DNA of 64,000 nt from Candidatus Frackibacter sp. WG13 (lineage in GTDB: Bacteria > Bacillota > Halanaerobiia > Halobacteroidales > Acetohalobiaceae). The DNA lies in contig NZ_FOTT01000009.1 of the NCBI RefSeq assembly GCF_900114655.1, forward strand, positions 27,579 through 91,578. Reading direction: 5' to 3'. Numbering within the stretch: the first letter of the stretch is position 1; each line of letters starts with the position of its first letter. Shown here one piece after another: positions 47,228-57,326 of this stretch. Below the pieces are notes generated by a model. It was given only the letters and a program-made list of their open reading frames with translations, did no database searches and was not told the origin of the DNA. The position numbers and the translations under genes are program-made.

Positions 47228-49101
47228 TCTGTATCCGCCCCTCGTCCTTTATATTCCTCAATATAAACCATTAAAACAGAGATATCTGCTGGTGAGACAC
47301 CTGAAATTCGAGAAGCTTGCCCTATAGAAACTGGTCTTATTTCGTTTAACTTTTCTCTTGCTTCGTTACGCAGATTATCTAATTGATAATAATCAATTCC
47401 TTCCGGAATCAACTTCTCTTCCATCTGCTTAAACTTTTCAATCTGCCGCATCTGTCGCTTAATATAGCCTTCATACTTAACTTCTATCTCAATCTGTTCT
47501 TTAACTTCTTCTGGTAGATCCGGAACTTGATCATGAAACTCTTTCAAATTATCATAACTTAATTTTGGTCGTCTTAATAAAGTTGCTAAAGAAACCGGTT
47601 TTTTCATTCCTCCCGACCCAAGTTCTTTAAGCTTCTCTCTTACTTCTTTGGTTGGCGTAATCTGAATATCTTCTAAGTACTCTAAACCTTCTTGGATTTT
47701 CGTCTCTTTTTCTTTTACATCCTTATATAAACTCTCATCTATCAAACCAATTTCATAACCTAAAGGCATCAAACGTGAATCAGCATTATCTTGTCTTAAG
47801 ATTAATCTATATTCAGCTCGTGAAGTCAACATTCGATAAGGTTCATTAGTTCCTTTAGTTACTAAATCATCAATTAAGACACCAATATATGCTTCAGAAC
47901 GTTTTAAAACAATAGGACTCTCTCCATTAAGTTCTCGCGCTGCATTAATTCCAGCCATCAAACCTTGTGCACCTGCTTCTTCATAGCCAGAAGTCCCGTT
48001 AATCTGGCCAGCAGTATACAAACCCTCAACTTTTTTAGTCTCTAAAGTAGGTTTTAATTGAGTAGGTACTAAATAATCATACTCAACAGCATATGCAGGT
48101 CTCATAATTTCAGCATTCTCCAACCCAGGAACACTCCTCAAAATTTTTAACTGTTCCTCTTCAGGCATAGCCGTGGTTAAACCATTTACATACATCTCAT
48201 TTGTATTTCTTCCTTCTGGTTCAATGAAGACTTGGTGAGCAGTCTTTTCTGGAAAGCGCATAATCTTGCGGTCAATAGATGGACAATATCTAGGTCCTTC
48301 ACCTTCCACAATTCCTGTATTTAAAGGTGATTTAGCAATATTTTCTTGAATAACCTCTTTAGTCCTATCACCAGTATAAGTTAACCAGCATGGAATCTGC
48401 TCTCTTTCAACTCGTTCACCAGTAAAAGAAAATTGAAGCGGCTCTTCAGAACCTGGATGAATAGTCATCTTAGAAAAATCTAAAGTCTTACGATCTACTC
48501 GTGGTGGTGTAGCAGTCTGAAACCTCTTTAAGTTCAAACCTATCCCTTTTAAACTATCAGAGAGTTCTACTGCTGCAAATTCACCCTGGCGCCCACCAAT
48601 ATATTTAGTATCACCAATAATCACTCTACCACCTAATGATGTTCCCGTCGTCAAAACAATTTTATCACTTAGATAATCCATCCCGGTAATTGTCTTTACT
48701 CCTGTTACTCGATTACCTTCAGTAATTAATTCAGTAACTACTGCTTGTTTTAAATCTAAATTTTCTTGACCTTGGATAGTTTTAGTCATTTCTAACTGAT
48801 AAAGATGCTTATCCGCTTGAGCCCTTAAGGCATGAACTGCTGGTCCTTTAGCAGTATTCAAAAGCATAATGTTTACATATGATTTATCAATATTCTTAGC
48901 CATTTCACCGCCTAAAGCATCTATTTCCCTGACAATATGGCCTTTAGCTGGACCACCAATCGATGGGTTACAAGGCATTAAGGCAATATGGTCTGCATTC
49001 AAAGTTAATAAGAGAGTCTTACACCCTAGTCTAGCTGTTACTAAAGCTGCTTCACATCCTGCATGTCCAGCTCCAATTACTATTATGTCATATTTATTCA
49101 A
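47224..49101 (-). CDS. mnmG: tRNA uridine-5-carboxymethylaminomethyl modification enzyme MnmG, first copy
   Basis: 625 aa full-length MnmG paralogue. FAD motif [13 protein letters not shown]44 in [10 protein letters not shown] and C273 in RYCPSIDRK are retained, as is [14 protein letters not shown]. It deviates at QTATPPRV (normally KTGTPPRV), TTGTSLGG (normally TTGTFL or TTGTYL), and GGRQGE where SGPNNQ is usual. It is 115 bases downstream of mnmE, the standard position. The two copies are clearly homologous end to end; sequence divergence suggests an old duplication. Confidence 0.93.
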   Translation of the reverse strand: MNKYDIIVIGAGHAGCEAALVTARLGCKTLLLTLNADHIALMPCNPSIGGPAKGHIVREIDALGGEMAKNIDKSYVNIMLLNTAKGPAVHALRAQADKHLYQLEMTKTIQGQENLDLKQAVVTELITEGNRVTGVKTITGMDYLSDKIVLTTGTSLGGRVIIGDTKYIGGRQGEFAAVELSDSLKGIGLNLKRFQTATPPRVDRKTLDFSKMTIHPGSEEPLQFSFTGERVEREQIPCWLTYTGDRTKEVIQENIAKSPLNTGIVEGEGPRYCPSIDRKIMRFPEKTAHQVFIEPEGRNTNEMYVNGLTTAMPEEEQLKILRSVPGLENAEIMRPAYAVEYDYLVPTQLKPTLETKKVEGLYTAGQINGTSGYEEAGAQGLMAGINAARELNGESPIVLKRSEAYIGVLIDDLVTKGTNEPYRMLTSRAEYRLILRQDNADSRLMPLGYEIGLIDESLYKDVKEKETKIQEGLEYLEDIQITPTKEVREKLKELGSGGMKKPVSLATLLRRPKLSYDNLKEFHDQVPDLPEEVKEQIEIEVKYEGYIKRQMRQIEKFKQMEEKLIPEGIDYYQLDNLRNEAREKLNEIRPVSIGQASRISGVSPADISVLMVYIEEYKGRGADTE

Positions 49102-49215
49102 TCTAAATCACTCCTAAATAACTAAATTAGTTCTATTTAAAAAATCTTGCATAGTTAATTACTAATACCAAAAATTATGCATTAATTATACTTGAAATCT
49201 AATTATGAAATTCAC

Positions 49216-50607
49216 TTATTTACCTAAACAGAAATCTGCAAAGATTCGATCAATAATATCTTCACCTAATGTATCACCAGTTATCTTGCCTAATTCTTCT
49301 AAAGTTGTCTTTAAATCAATAGTAACAAAATCTGCCGGTAGTCCCTGTTTTACTGTCTCTTTTACATTTAATATACTATCATAGGCTGCCTCTAAAGCTT
49401 CTTTGTGTCGTAAATTAGTTATTAAAGTTTGCTCATTAGCCTTAACCTCACCAGCAAAGACCATTTCAGAAATCAAATCTTCTAATTCTGAAATACCAAT
49501 TCCTTCTACAGCTGAAGTTTCGACTACTTGTACATTTTCAAATTTCTTCTTTAACTCACCTAAATTTAAATTAGATTCTAAATCAGTCTTATTAACAACT
49601 ACTACAGTCTCTTTCTCATCTACTAAATTAATTATTCTTCTATCTTCTTCTGTAATTCCACGATGTGCATCTAATACTAACAACACAAGGTCAGCCTGTT
49701 TTAAGAACTTTTCTGACCTTTCAACACCTATCTTTTCTACCTCATCCTCTGTCTCTCTAATTCCCGCGGTATCCATTATCTTTAGTGGAATACCATCAAT
49801 ATTAATTACTTCTTCTATTACATCTCTTGTAGTACCAGGAACATCAGTAACAATTGCCCGATTTTCTCTTAATAATGCATTTAATAAGCTAGACTTACCA
49901 ACATTAGGCTTACCAATAATAGCAGTCCTAATCCCTTCTTTAATAATTCTTCCTCGTTTACTAGTAGCTAATAATCCCTCTATTTGCTCTATAATCTCCT
50001 CTACTCTACTATCTATTTCATCAGAATTAAAGTCTTCAATTTCATCTTCAGGAAAGTCAATAGAAGCCTCTAAATGAGCTAATAAACCTAATAATTTATG
50101 TTTGATTTCTTCAATTTGACTTGATAAACCACCTTCTAATTGGTCCATAGCTGCTTCTAAACCAGCTTCTGTCTTAGAATTAATCACATCCATAACAGCT
50201 TCTGCTTGTGAAAGATCTATTCTCCCATTTAAAAAGGCTCTTTTTGTAAATTCTCCTGGCTCAGCTAATCTAGCTCCATTCTTTAATACTAAATCTAAAA
50301 TCTTCTGTAATGGAATACTACCTCCATGACAATCAATCTCAACTACATCTTCTTTTGTATATGTCTTCGTAGCTTTCATTACTAAACATATCACTTCATC
50401 AATTATCTGTTCATCTTTAGGGTTAATAATATGTCCATAATGAGCAGTATATGTATCAACTTCATTCAAATCTTTATCTGTTTGCCCATAACCTTTAAAT
50501 ATCTTATTAATAGTAGAAATAGCCTCAGGTCCACTGACTCTAACTATTCCAATTCCTCCTTCACCAATAGCAGTAGATATTGCTGCAATAGTATCTTTAA
50601 AATACAA
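49216..50607 (-). CDS. mnmE: tRNA modification GTPase MnmE
   Basis: About 463 aa. N-terminal folate-binding domain (DTIAAISTAIGEGGIGIVRVSG), GTPase inserted in a helical domain (GKPNVGKSSLLNALL, DTAGIRETED, NKTD), and the C-terminal Cys motif FCLGK. Forms a heterotetramer with MnmG. A TTG start at 50607 is preferred: AGAGGTG is 5-9 bases upstream. The longer GTG start at 50616 would place the ribosome-binding site inside the gene. Confidence 0.96.
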   Translation of the reverse strand: MYFKDTIAAISTAIGEGGIGIVRVSGPEAISTINKIFKGYGQTDKDLNEVDTYTAHYGHIINPKDEQIIDEVICLVMKATKTYTKEDVVEIDCHGGSIPLQKILDLVLKNGARLAEPGEFTKRAFLNGRIDLSQAEAVMDVINSKTEAGLEAAMDQLEGGLSSQIEEIKHKLLGLLAHLEASIDFPEDEIEDFNSDEIDSRVEEIIEQIEGLLATSKRGRIIKEGIRTAIIGKPNVGKSSLLNALLRENRAIVTDVPGTTRDVIEEVINIDGIPLKIMDTAGIRETEDEVEKIGVERSEKFLKQADLVLLVLDAHRGITEEDRRIINLVDEKETVVVVNKTDLESNLNLGELKKKFENVQVVETSAVEGIGISELEDLISEMVFAGEVKANEQTLITNLRHKEALEAAYDSILNVKETVKQGLPADFVTIDLKTTLEELGKITGDTLGEDIIDRIFADFCLGK

Positions 50608-50671
50608 TTTTATCACCTCTTAACTATAAATTACCCTAAGTATTCAATTAGAATTCAGCACTTAAACTTTT

Positions 50672-50700
50672 AAAACCCAGTAGAAAATCTACTGGGTTTT
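50672..50700 (-). terminator. Terminator after jag
   Basis: AAAACCCAGTAG and CTACTGGGTTTT form a perfect 12-bp stem around a 5-base loop, then an A/T tail. Separates the yidC-jag transcript from mnmE. Confidence 0.9.
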
Positions 50701-50710
50701 ATTAATCAAA

Positions 50711-51340
50711 TTATTGAGCTACAATGATAACCTTTCGATATGGGTCTTGTCCTTCACTATGAGTACGTACTTTAGGATCGTCCTGTAACGTACTATGAAT
50801 AATCCTTCTTTCATGAGGAGGCATAGGTTCTAAAACAACCTTTTTTCCTTTATTCTTAGCTTTACTAGCTAGCCGTAAAGCTAAATCCTGTAAAGTTTCC
50901 TTTCTACGTTCTCTATAGCCTTCAGCATCAATAATCACTCTTAAATGGTCATCATCATCATATTTATTAATAGCTAAATTAGCTAAATATTGTAATGCAT
51001 CTAAAGTCTTACCTCTACGACCAATTACAATTCCCAGATTAGGTCCAGTTAAATTGATTACTACTTGTTCTGAATTAGATTCACTTTCCAATTCTTCAAC
51101 TGTAATGCCTAAATTCATCTTATCAATTAATTCATTCATAAAATTAAGTGCTTTCTTATGTTTATCTTCTTTCTTTTTAACTCTTATTTTGGCATCCTTA
51201 CCACCAATTATTCCTAAAAAACCTTTATTACCTTCTTCTAAAACCTCTACTTCTACCTTCTCTCTAGTAGTCGATAACTTTTGAAGTGCTTCTTCTAAAG
51301 CAACATCGACAGTCTTTCCTTCCGTAACAATCTCATTCAT
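50711..51340 (-). CDS. khpB: RNA-binding protein KhpB (Jag)
   Basis: 209 aa. Jag_N domain (MNEIVTEGKTVDVALEEAL, GFLGIIGGKDAKI), KH domain with GRRGKTLDALQYLANLA, and R3H domain with MPPHERRIIHSTLQ. Works with KhpA in RNA binding linked to cell elongation and division. Directly follows yidC with a 1-base gap. Confidence 0.96.
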   Translation of the reverse strand: MNEIVTEGKTVDVALEEALQKLSTTREKVEVEVLEEGNKGFLGIIGGKDAKIRVKKKEDKHKKALNFMNELIDKMNLGITVEELESESNSEQVVINLTGPNLGIVIGRRGKTLDALQYLANLAINKYDDDDHLRVIIDAEGYRERRKETLQDLALRLASKAKNKGKKVVLEPMPPHERRIIHSTLQDDPKVRTHSEGQDPYRKVIIVAQ

Positions 51341-51341
51341 C

Positions 51342-52010
51342 TTAATTCGATTCCCCCTTTATTGTCGCCGGTTCTTGGTATAAAAAGTACTGTTGAACTA
51401 CCATTACTAAATTTGAAGTGAACCAATATACTAAAACACCAGCCGGTAAGCGGAAACCAATTACTACGATTAATAACGGCATAAATAACATCATCTTATT
51501 ATTTGCAGCGGCATTACCCGACATACGTTGTTGCATTTGTGTCTGTCCAAGCATGATCAAACCAGTTAAAATTACTAAGATAATATCCGGCTGTGCTAAA
51601 TCACTAATCCATAAAAAACTTGTTCCCTTTAAAGGCTCAAAGCTTTGTAAAACCCTGAATAAAGCTATTAATATAGGCATCTGAACTAAAAGGGGTAAAC
51701 ATCCAGCTGCTGGATTAACTTTATTTTCTACATACAATTCTTGCATCTTTTTTTGAAATTCTTGTGGTTCATCTTCGTACTTCTTCTTAAGTTCTTCCAT
51801 TTTAGGTTGTAATTCTTGCATCTTTTTCATTGACCGAGTCTGTTTAGCAACTAAAGGAAAGAGAATAATTCTAACAGCCAATGTTAACAAAAAGATTGAT
51901 AATCCATAACTGTTAGTGAATCCATAAAAAAAGTTCAATGCATTAATCATTAAATCTCCTATCCAACCAAATAATTGTCCAAAAATTCCTACCGAAACTA
52001 AGTTCAACAA
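51342..52010 (-). CDS. yidC: Membrane protein insertase YidC/SpoIIIJ
   Basis: 222 aa with five hydrophobic segments. The conserved Arg of the hydrophilic groove is R47 in LLTLAVRIILFPL. The cytoplasmic helical hairpin is MKKMQELQPKMEELKKKY. NPAAGCLPLLVQMPI is diagnostic. No lipoprotein Cys is evident at the N-terminus. Between yidD and jag, the standard order. Confidence 0.96.
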   Translation of the reverse strand: MLNLVSVGIFGQLFGWIGDLMINALNFFYGFTNSYGLSIFLLTLAVRIILFPLVAKQTRSMKKMQELQPKMEELKKKYEDEPQEFQKKMQELYVENKVNPAAGCLPLLVQMPILIALFRVLQSFEPLKGTSFLWISDLAQPDIILVILTGLIMLGQTQMQQRMSGNAAANNKMMLFMPLLIVVIGFRLPAGVLVYWFTSNLVMVVQQYFLYQEPATIKGESN

Positions 52011-52043
52011 ATTTGCAACCTCCTATTAGATCTTTATTTTAAT

Positions 52044-52256
52044 TTATTCTACAGGGTCATACCCTCCAGGATGAAAAGGATGACAACATAAAATTCTTTT
52101 AATAGCCATCAATCCTCCATGTAAACTCCCGTACTTTCTTATAGCTTCTAAAGCATAATTAGAACATGTCGGATAAAACCTACATTTCCCTGGTTTTAAT
52201 GGTGAAATAAACTTTTGATACACCCTGATTAATACCAATAGTAATCTATTTAACAT
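52044..52256 (-). CDS. yidD: Membrane protein insertion efficiency factor YidD
   Basis: 70 aa. [33 protein letters not shown] and [13 protein letters not shown] are the full YidD signature, including its conserved cysteines. The ATG at 52256 is preferred over a TTG at 52277 because AAGGCGG lies 8 bases upstream. Confidence 0.96.
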   Translation of the reverse strand: MLNRLLLVLIRVYQKFISPLKPGKCRFYPTCSNYALEAIRKYGSLHGGLMAIKRILCCHPFHPGGYDPVE

Positions 52257-52302
52257 ATTTAAAACCGCCTTATCCAAACTTTAAATTCATTAACTTTTAT
52301 AA

Positions 52303-52659
52303 TTACTTTAACACTTTAGCTTTTTTAAAGATTCTTAGCATAGCATTACTAATTTCTTGGTAAGATGCTTGGTCAATTCCCCTTCTTGCAATAATAATTA
52401 AATCTACATTATCAATTAGTCTATATTTATTCTTACGATAAACCTCTTTAAAAGTCCTTTTAATTCTATTTCTAGTAACTGCTTTGCCAATCTTCTTACT
52501 TACAGAAAAACCAATACGTCTCTGGTCCTGATCTTTCCTTAAATAATATAAAACAACTAAACGATTTGCTATAGATTTACCATTGTTATACACTTTTTTA
52601 AATTGATAGTTCTTAGTTAACATTTCAAACTTAGGCAGTGATTCATCTTTTTGTACCAT
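52303..52659 (-). CDS. rnpA: Ribonuclease P protein component
   Basis: 118 aa basic protein. KRTFKEVYRKNK after RRIGFSVSKKIGKAVTRNRIKR is the RNR signature. Binds the RNase P RNA to mature tRNA 5-prime ends. The start at 52659 has AGAGGGG about 10 bases upstream; the next Met (52623) is an alternative. The rpmH gene that normally precedes rnpA is not found between here and dnaA. Confidence 0.96.
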   Translation of the reverse strand: MVQKDESLPKFEMLTKNYQFKKVYNNGKSIANRLVVLYYLRKDQDQRRIGFSVSKKIGKAVTRNRIKRTFKEVYRKNKYRLIDNVDLIIIARRGIDQASYQEISNAMLRIFKKAKVLK

Positions 52660-52749
52660 ACTAAAACTTCCCCTCTAAAGTGTATAAATATTAAATACTG
52701 TTAATTATATTTATTTATCAAAATTAATCTAGAAGATTCTACTATATAA

Positions 52750-52779
52750 ATTATAGATTATAAATCACCTTTATGTCAA
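52750..52779 (-). promoter_or_regulatory. Promoter for rnpA-yidD-yidC-jag
   Basis: Minus strand: perfect TTGACA (52779-52774) and perfect TATAAT (52755-52750) with an 18-base spacer, about 90 bases upstream of rnpA. Confidence 0.82.
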
Positions 52780-52804
52780 GATATATTAAAAATTGATCTG
52801 CCTT

Positions 52805-53192
52805 ACTTATCCAAAGAAAGTTGTGGATTTCTAATAAATTGTGGGTAAAATGAATGTTTTCTGTGAAATAAATGTTGATAATCTGTGAATAATTTGTTAT
52901 TATTATTATATCGAAAATAAACCAAAATTAAGCTTAAGGAACTAATAGAATGGGATTATAACTTATACACAGGTTGTTAGTAAGTCTGTGGATAAGTTAT
53001 ACATTTTATATTTTTTTGCTTTATTCTCTTTGTTATCCACATTATTAGGTATAATACTAAAATTTTGTTGATAATATAAACTGTTACATATATTTTTTTG
53101 TCTTTTTTAGACTATTATACTATTTATTGGGTAATATAGTAATTAAGCACTTAATTATTTATCCACGCTTTTGTGAGTATTTCTGTGGATAA
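52805..53192. other. oriC: oriC, upstream DnaA-box cluster
   Basis: DnaA boxes matching TTATNCACA occur at 52884-52892, 52963-52971, 52987-52995, 53033-53041 and 53184-53192, plus one-mismatch forms at 53159-53167 and near 52806. The rest is extremely AT-rich with no gene. Together with 54625-54849 it forms a bipartite origin around dnaA, as in B. subtilis. It also contains the dnaA promoter region. Confidence 0.9.
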
Positions 53193-53221
53193 CTTTTAAA
53201 TTTTTTAGGAGGTCAAAATTA

Positions 53222-54580
53222 ATGAAGAATGAAGATTTAGCTCACATTTGGCAAAAAGCTTTAGAAATATTTCAATCTAAATTAAGTAAACCTAGTTTTC
53301 AAACTTGGCTTAAATCTACTAAATTAATCGCTATTGAAGAAAATAATATATTAGTTGAAGTACCTAATGAATTCTCTAAAGATTGGTTAGAAACAAGATA
53401 TGATAACTTAATTAAGGAAACTATTAATCAACTAATTAATAGAAATTTAGACGTTAAATTTGTAATACCAGAACCTCAAAAAGAAGAATCTAACAATAAA
53501 ATAAATGATAAAAAAGAAAAGAAAATAAAAGAAAAAGAATCACAAAATAAAAAGAATACTTCATTCTTAAATCCTAAATATACTTTTGATACATTTGTTA
53601 TTGGCAGCAGTAATCGTTTTGCTCATGCAGCATCTTTAGCCGTAGCTGAAGCTCCAGCTAAAGCATATAATCCTTTATTTATTTATGGTGATGTTGGATT
53701 AGGCAAAACTCATTTAATGCATGCTATTGGCCATTATATTCTTAAGCATGACTCTAGCTTAAAAGTTGTTTATGTTACTTCAGAAAAGTTCACCAACGAA
53801 CTCATTAATTCAATTAGAGATGATAAAACGGTTAAATTTAGAAATAAATATAGAAATATTGACATTCTATTAGTTGACGATATTCAATTTCTAGCTGGTA
53901 AAGAAAGAACTCAAGAGGAATTTTTTCATACCTTCAATGCTTTACATGAGGCTAGTAAACAGATAATAATCTCTAGTGACCGCCCTCCAAAAGAGATACC
54001 TACTTTAGAAGAGAGGTTACGATCACGATTTGAGTGGGGACTAATTACTGATATCCAAGAACCTGACCTAGAAACTAGAATAGCTATCTTACGTAAAAAA
54101 GCTACTTTGGAAGATCTTGAAGTACCTAATGAAGTAATAGTCTATATTGCTAATCAGATTCATTCCAATATTAGAGAATTAGAAGGGGCTCTCATTAGAG
54201 TAGTTGCTTATTCTTCTTTAACTAATAAGAATATAACTGTTGAGTTAGCTCAAGAAGCATTAAAAGATATCATTCCTACATCAGAACCAAAGGAAATAAA
54301 TATGGAATTAATTCAAAAAGTAGTTACTGAATATTACAATTTAGAAATGAAAGATATGAAATCTAAAAAAAGAACTCGTGCTATAGCTTTTCCTAGACAG
54401 ATAGCTATGTATATTTCAAGAGAATTAACAGATGCCTCTTTACCTAAAATTGGAGAAAATTTTGGAGGAAGAGACCATACTACTGTATTACATGCTTACG
54501 ATAAAATAAGCACTAAAATTGAAGAAGAAATTGATTTCAAAAAAACAGTAGAAAGTCTAATAAATAAAATAAAAAAGTAA
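53222..54580 (+). CDS. dnaA: Chromosomal replication initiator DnaA
   Basis: 452 aa. Domain I (about 1-85, [23 protein letters not shown]), Lys-rich linker (about 88-115), and AAA+ domain III with Walker [16 protein letters not shown] and Walker [14 protein letters not shown]. Domain IV ends with the signature [15 protein letters not shown] that reads DnaA boxes. Strong ribosome-binding site TTAGGAGG. DnaA boxes flank the gene on both sides, implying autoregulation. Confidence 0.99.
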   Translation: MKNEDLAHIWQKALEIFQSKLSKPSFQTWLKSTKLIAIEENNILVEVPNEFSKDWLETRYDNLIKETINQLINRNLDVKFVIPEPQKEESNNKINDKKEKKIKEKESQNKKNTSFLNPKYTFDTFVIGSSNRFAHAASLAVAEAPAKAYNPLFIYGDVGLGKTHLMHAIGHYILKHDSSLKVVYVTSEKFTNELINSIRDDKTVKFRNKYRNIDILLVDDIQFLAGKERTQEEFFHTFNALHEASKQIIISSDRPPKEIPTLEERLRSRFEWGLITDIQEPDLETRIAILRKKATLEDLEVPNEVIVYIANQIHSNIRELEGALIRVVAYSSLTNKNITVELAQEALKDIIPTSEPKEINMELIQKVVTEYYNLEMKDMKSKKRTRAIAFPRQIAMYISRELTDASLPKIGENFGGRDHTTVLHAYDKISTKIEEEIDFKKTVESLINKIKK

Positions 54581-54624
54581 GTCTCAAATCTGTTCATAAC
54601 ATTGCTAACAAGTTGTTTATTAAT

Positions 54625-54849
54625 TGTGTATAACTTTAAGGGTTACTTATATCTGTTTATATGTGTATAACTAGGTCTAGGTTAATAACACTTTATTAAC
54701 ATGTGGATAACCTTGTAGGGCATGGGATTTATCCACTTTTCCACATATCCACAGCTACTACTACTATTACTACTATTTTTTATAATTATATAGACATAAT
54801 ATAATAGTTACTAATATGTTGATAAACTAAATTTCAAGGAGGTCTTTAC
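54625..54849. other. oriC: oriC, DnaA boxes with DnaA-trio unwinding element
   Basis: DnaA boxes at 54625-54633, 54662-54670 and 54702-54710, near-consensus ones at 54729-54737 and 54745-54753. The last is followed after a short GC step by seven trinucleotides CTA-CTA-CTA-CTA-TTA-CTA-CTA (54755-54775), then an AT-rich stretch. This is the layout of the basal unwinding system described in B. subtilis, where DnaA-trios load DnaA on one strand. Confidence 0.9.
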
Positions 54850-55953
54850 ATGCAAATTAAGGTTAATAAAAAAGAGCTTTATGAAGGAATTCAAATTGTA
54901 AGTAAAGCAGTTTCCTCAAAAAGCACACTACCTATATTATCTGGAATATTAATAAAAACTGTAAATGATAAATTAAAATTAGTTGGAACTGACTTAGAAA
55001 TAGGAATAGAATGTAATGTAAATGCTAAAATTATAAGTAATGGTAGTACTGTATTACCAGCAAATTATCTAACAAGTATTATTAGAGAACTTCCTAATCA
55101 AGAATTAGAATTAAAAGTTAATGAAGAGAATAATGCTAAAATAATTTGCGATCTATCGGAATTTAAAATTAATGGTTTTCCAGCTGATGAATTTCCATTA
55201 TTACCAGAAATAGAATCTGGAACTGAATATTTATTAAAACAAAAGAACCTTAAAACAATGATTGATAGAATAAAATTTGCCACTTCTAATGATGAAAGTA
55301 GACCATTCTTAACAGGTGGTTTATTATTAGTAGAAGACCAATTACTAAAAATGGTTGCTACTGATTCATATCGCTTATCATATACAGAATTAAACTTGGA
55401 TAAAGAATTATCAGATAATAAAGTTATTATTCCTAGTAAAACTTTAGATGAATTAAGTAAATTATTAAGTTCAGAAGAAGAAAAAGAAGTGCAAATTTTA
55501 ACAACAGATAATCAAATGTTATTCGATTTTTCTGGTATAACAATTATATCTCGCTTAATTGAAGGAAATTTTCCTAATTATAATCAGGTTATTCCTAATA
55601 ATTTTTCTACTCAAGTAACAGTAAAAAGAAAAGATTTATTAAATGCAACTAAAAGAGCTTCATTATTTGTAAAGGATAATTCAAATATTATTAGAACAAA
55701 ATTTGAAGATAGTCGTTTAATAATTGAGTCAACTTCTTCAAAAGTTGGTGAATCATATGAGGAGTTAGAAATTGAACAACAAGGAGATAATACTGAAATA
55801 GCATTCAATGCTAATTACTTAATGGATGTTTTAAAAGTAATTGATAGTGAAGAGGTATTATTAGAGCTATCAGGTAAATTAAGTCCTGGTGTTATTAAAG
55901 AAATGAAGAGTGATGAATATATCTATGTTATTATGCCTGTTAGATCTGCATAA
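54850..55953 (+). CDS. dnaN: DNA polymerase III beta subunit (sliding clamp)
   Basis: 367 aa, three repeated clamp domains. MQIKVNKKELYEGIQIVSKAVSSKSTLPILSGILI, LVATDSYRLSYTE in the middle domain, and the C-terminal YVIMPVRSA are typical. Encircles DNA as processivity factor. AAGGAGG precedes the ATG. Confidence 0.98.
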   Translation: MQIKVNKKELYEGIQIVSKAVSSKSTLPILSGILIKTVNDKLKLVGTDLEIGIECNVNAKIISNGSTVLPANYLTSIIRELPNQELELKVNEENNAKIICDLSEFKINGFPADEFPLLPEIESGTEYLLKQKNLKTMIDRIKFATSNDESRPFLTGGLLLVEDQLLKMVATDSYRLSYTELNLDKELSDNKVIIPSKTLDELSKLLSSEEEKEVQILTTDNQMLFDFSGITIISRLIEGNFPNYNQVIPNNFSTQVTVKRKDLLNATKRASLFVKDNSNIIRTKFEDSRLIIESTSSKVGESYEELEIEQQGDNTEIAFNANYLMDVLKVIDSEEVLLELSGKLSPGVIKEMKSDEYIYVIMPVRSA

Positions 55954-55965
55954 AGGAGTGGTAAA

Positions 55966-56178
55966 ATGAAAAATATAGCTATAAAAACAGATACAATTAA
56001 TCTAGATCAATTTTTAAAGTGGGCTAATCTTACTTCTACCGGTGGAGAAGCCAAATTAATTATAAAAGAAGGAAAAGTGATGGTTAATGGTGAAATAGAA
56101 GAAAGGAGAAGTGCTACTCTATATCCTGGAGATGTAATTGAAATTAAAGGAAATAAATATAAAGTAACCAGTAGTTAG
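55966..56178 (+). CDS. yaaA: S4 domain protein YaaA (RlbA)
   Basis: 70 aa, one S4 RNA-binding domain: TINLDQFLKWANLTSTGGEAKLIIKEGKVMVNGE then RRSATLYPGDVIEI. Standard place between dnaN and recF, 12 bases after dnaN; suggested role in ribosome assembly in Bacillus. Confidence 0.94.
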   Translation: MKNIAIKTDTINLDQFLKWANLTSTGGEAKLIIKEGKVMVNGEIEERRSATLYPGDVIEIKGNKYKVTSS

Positions 56179-56201
56179 GTGGTAAGGAGTGAAAAAATAA
56201 C

Positions 56202-57326
56202 TTGTATCTTGCCAACCTTTTTTTAAAGAACTTTAGAAATTATCATACTTTGAAATTAGAATTAAATAAAAATCTTAATATATTTATAGGAAATAATGCT
56301 CAAGGGAAGACTAACATTTTAGAGGCTATATATTTATTAAGTACAGGTAATTCTCATCGAACTAATATTGTTTCTGAAATGACTAACTGGCAGAAAGATA
56401 AATTTTATATTCAAAGTAAACTTCATAAAAAAGATCAAAAATTTAAAATAGAGGTTTTGGTCGAAGGAAGAAAAAAGGATATCAAAATTAATTCTAATAA
56501 TTTAAAAAGAATTAGTGACCTTTTAGGATATCTAAACGTTGTTATTTTTTCACCAGAGGATTTAGAATTAGTTAAAGGTAGCCCTAGTAAAAGAAGAAAG
56601 TTTATTAATTTAGAAATTTCACAGATCAATTCATATTATCATCATAATTTACAAGAATATAATCAGGTGCTGAAGCAACGCAATAACCTATTAAAAGAAA
56701 TTAGAGAAAGAAATAGTTCTAAGGATATGTTAGCAGTTTGGAATCAACAGTTAATAGAGTTAGGTAGTAAAGTGATTATTAAGAGACTAAAAACTTTAGA
56801 AAAATTAAGTATTTTAGCTCGATTAATGCACCGTAAAATTACTAATGGTTTAGAGACATTAGAATTAATTTATGATTCATCTTTAAATTTAGATGATAAA
56901 GATTATGACTTAGAAAAGATTAAAGACCAATTTGATTATAAATTAAATAATAATCAACAGAAAGAGATTAATCGCGGAGTTACTTGTTATGGGCCACATC
57001 GTGATGATATTATACTTAAAGTTAATGATATAGAGATTAGAAAGTTTGGCTCACAAGGTCAACAAAGGACTGCAGCATTAGCTTTAAAGTTAGCAGAGTT
57101 AGAATTTATGAAGTCAGAAATAGGAGAGTACCCTATTTTATTGTTGGATGATGTTTTTTCTGAATTAGATAATAGAAGACAGAAACATCTTTTAAAAGTA
57201 ATTATGAATAAGATTCAAACATTTATAACTAGCACTAAAATAGATAAATTAGATAAATTAAAAGCTAATAAGAATATTTATAAAGTTACAGAAGGTAAGG
57301 TGGTGAGGGTCTCAGATAATGGTTAA
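56202..57326 (+). CDS. recF: DNA replication and repair protein RecF
   Basis: 374 aa SMC-like ATPase that helps load RecA at gaps. Walker A IFIGNNAQGKTNILEAIYLLS, signature FGSQGQQRTAALALKLAE, Walker B ILLLDDVFSELD. The start is TTG at 56202 with GGAG 12 bases upstream. Its end overlaps the next gene by 8 bases. Confidence 0.97.
   Translation: MYLANLFLKNFRNYHTLKLELNKNLNIFIGNNAQGKTNILEAIYLLSTGNSHRTNIVSEMTNWQKDKFYIQSKLHKKDQKFKIEVLVEGRKKDIKINSNNLKRISDLLGYLNVVIFSPEDLELVKGSPSKRRKFINLEISQINSYYHHNLQEYNQVLKQRNNLLKEIRERNSSKDMLAVWNQQLIELGSKVIIKRLKTLEKLSILARLMHRKITNGLETLELIYDSSLNLDDKDYDLEKIKDQFDYKLNNNQQKEINRGVTCYGPHRDDIILKVNDIEIRKFGSQGQQRTAALALKLAELEFMKSEIGEYPILLLDDVFSELDNRRQKHLLKVIMNKIQTFITSTKIDKLDKLKANKNIYKVTEGKVVRVSDNG

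Noticed and set aside
49403..50077. Long plus-strand reading frame (224 codons)
   Set aside because: It lies antisense inside mnmE, is Ser/Thr/Leu-rich in the way expected for the complement of an AT-rich gene, and has no ribosome-binding site or recognisable domain.
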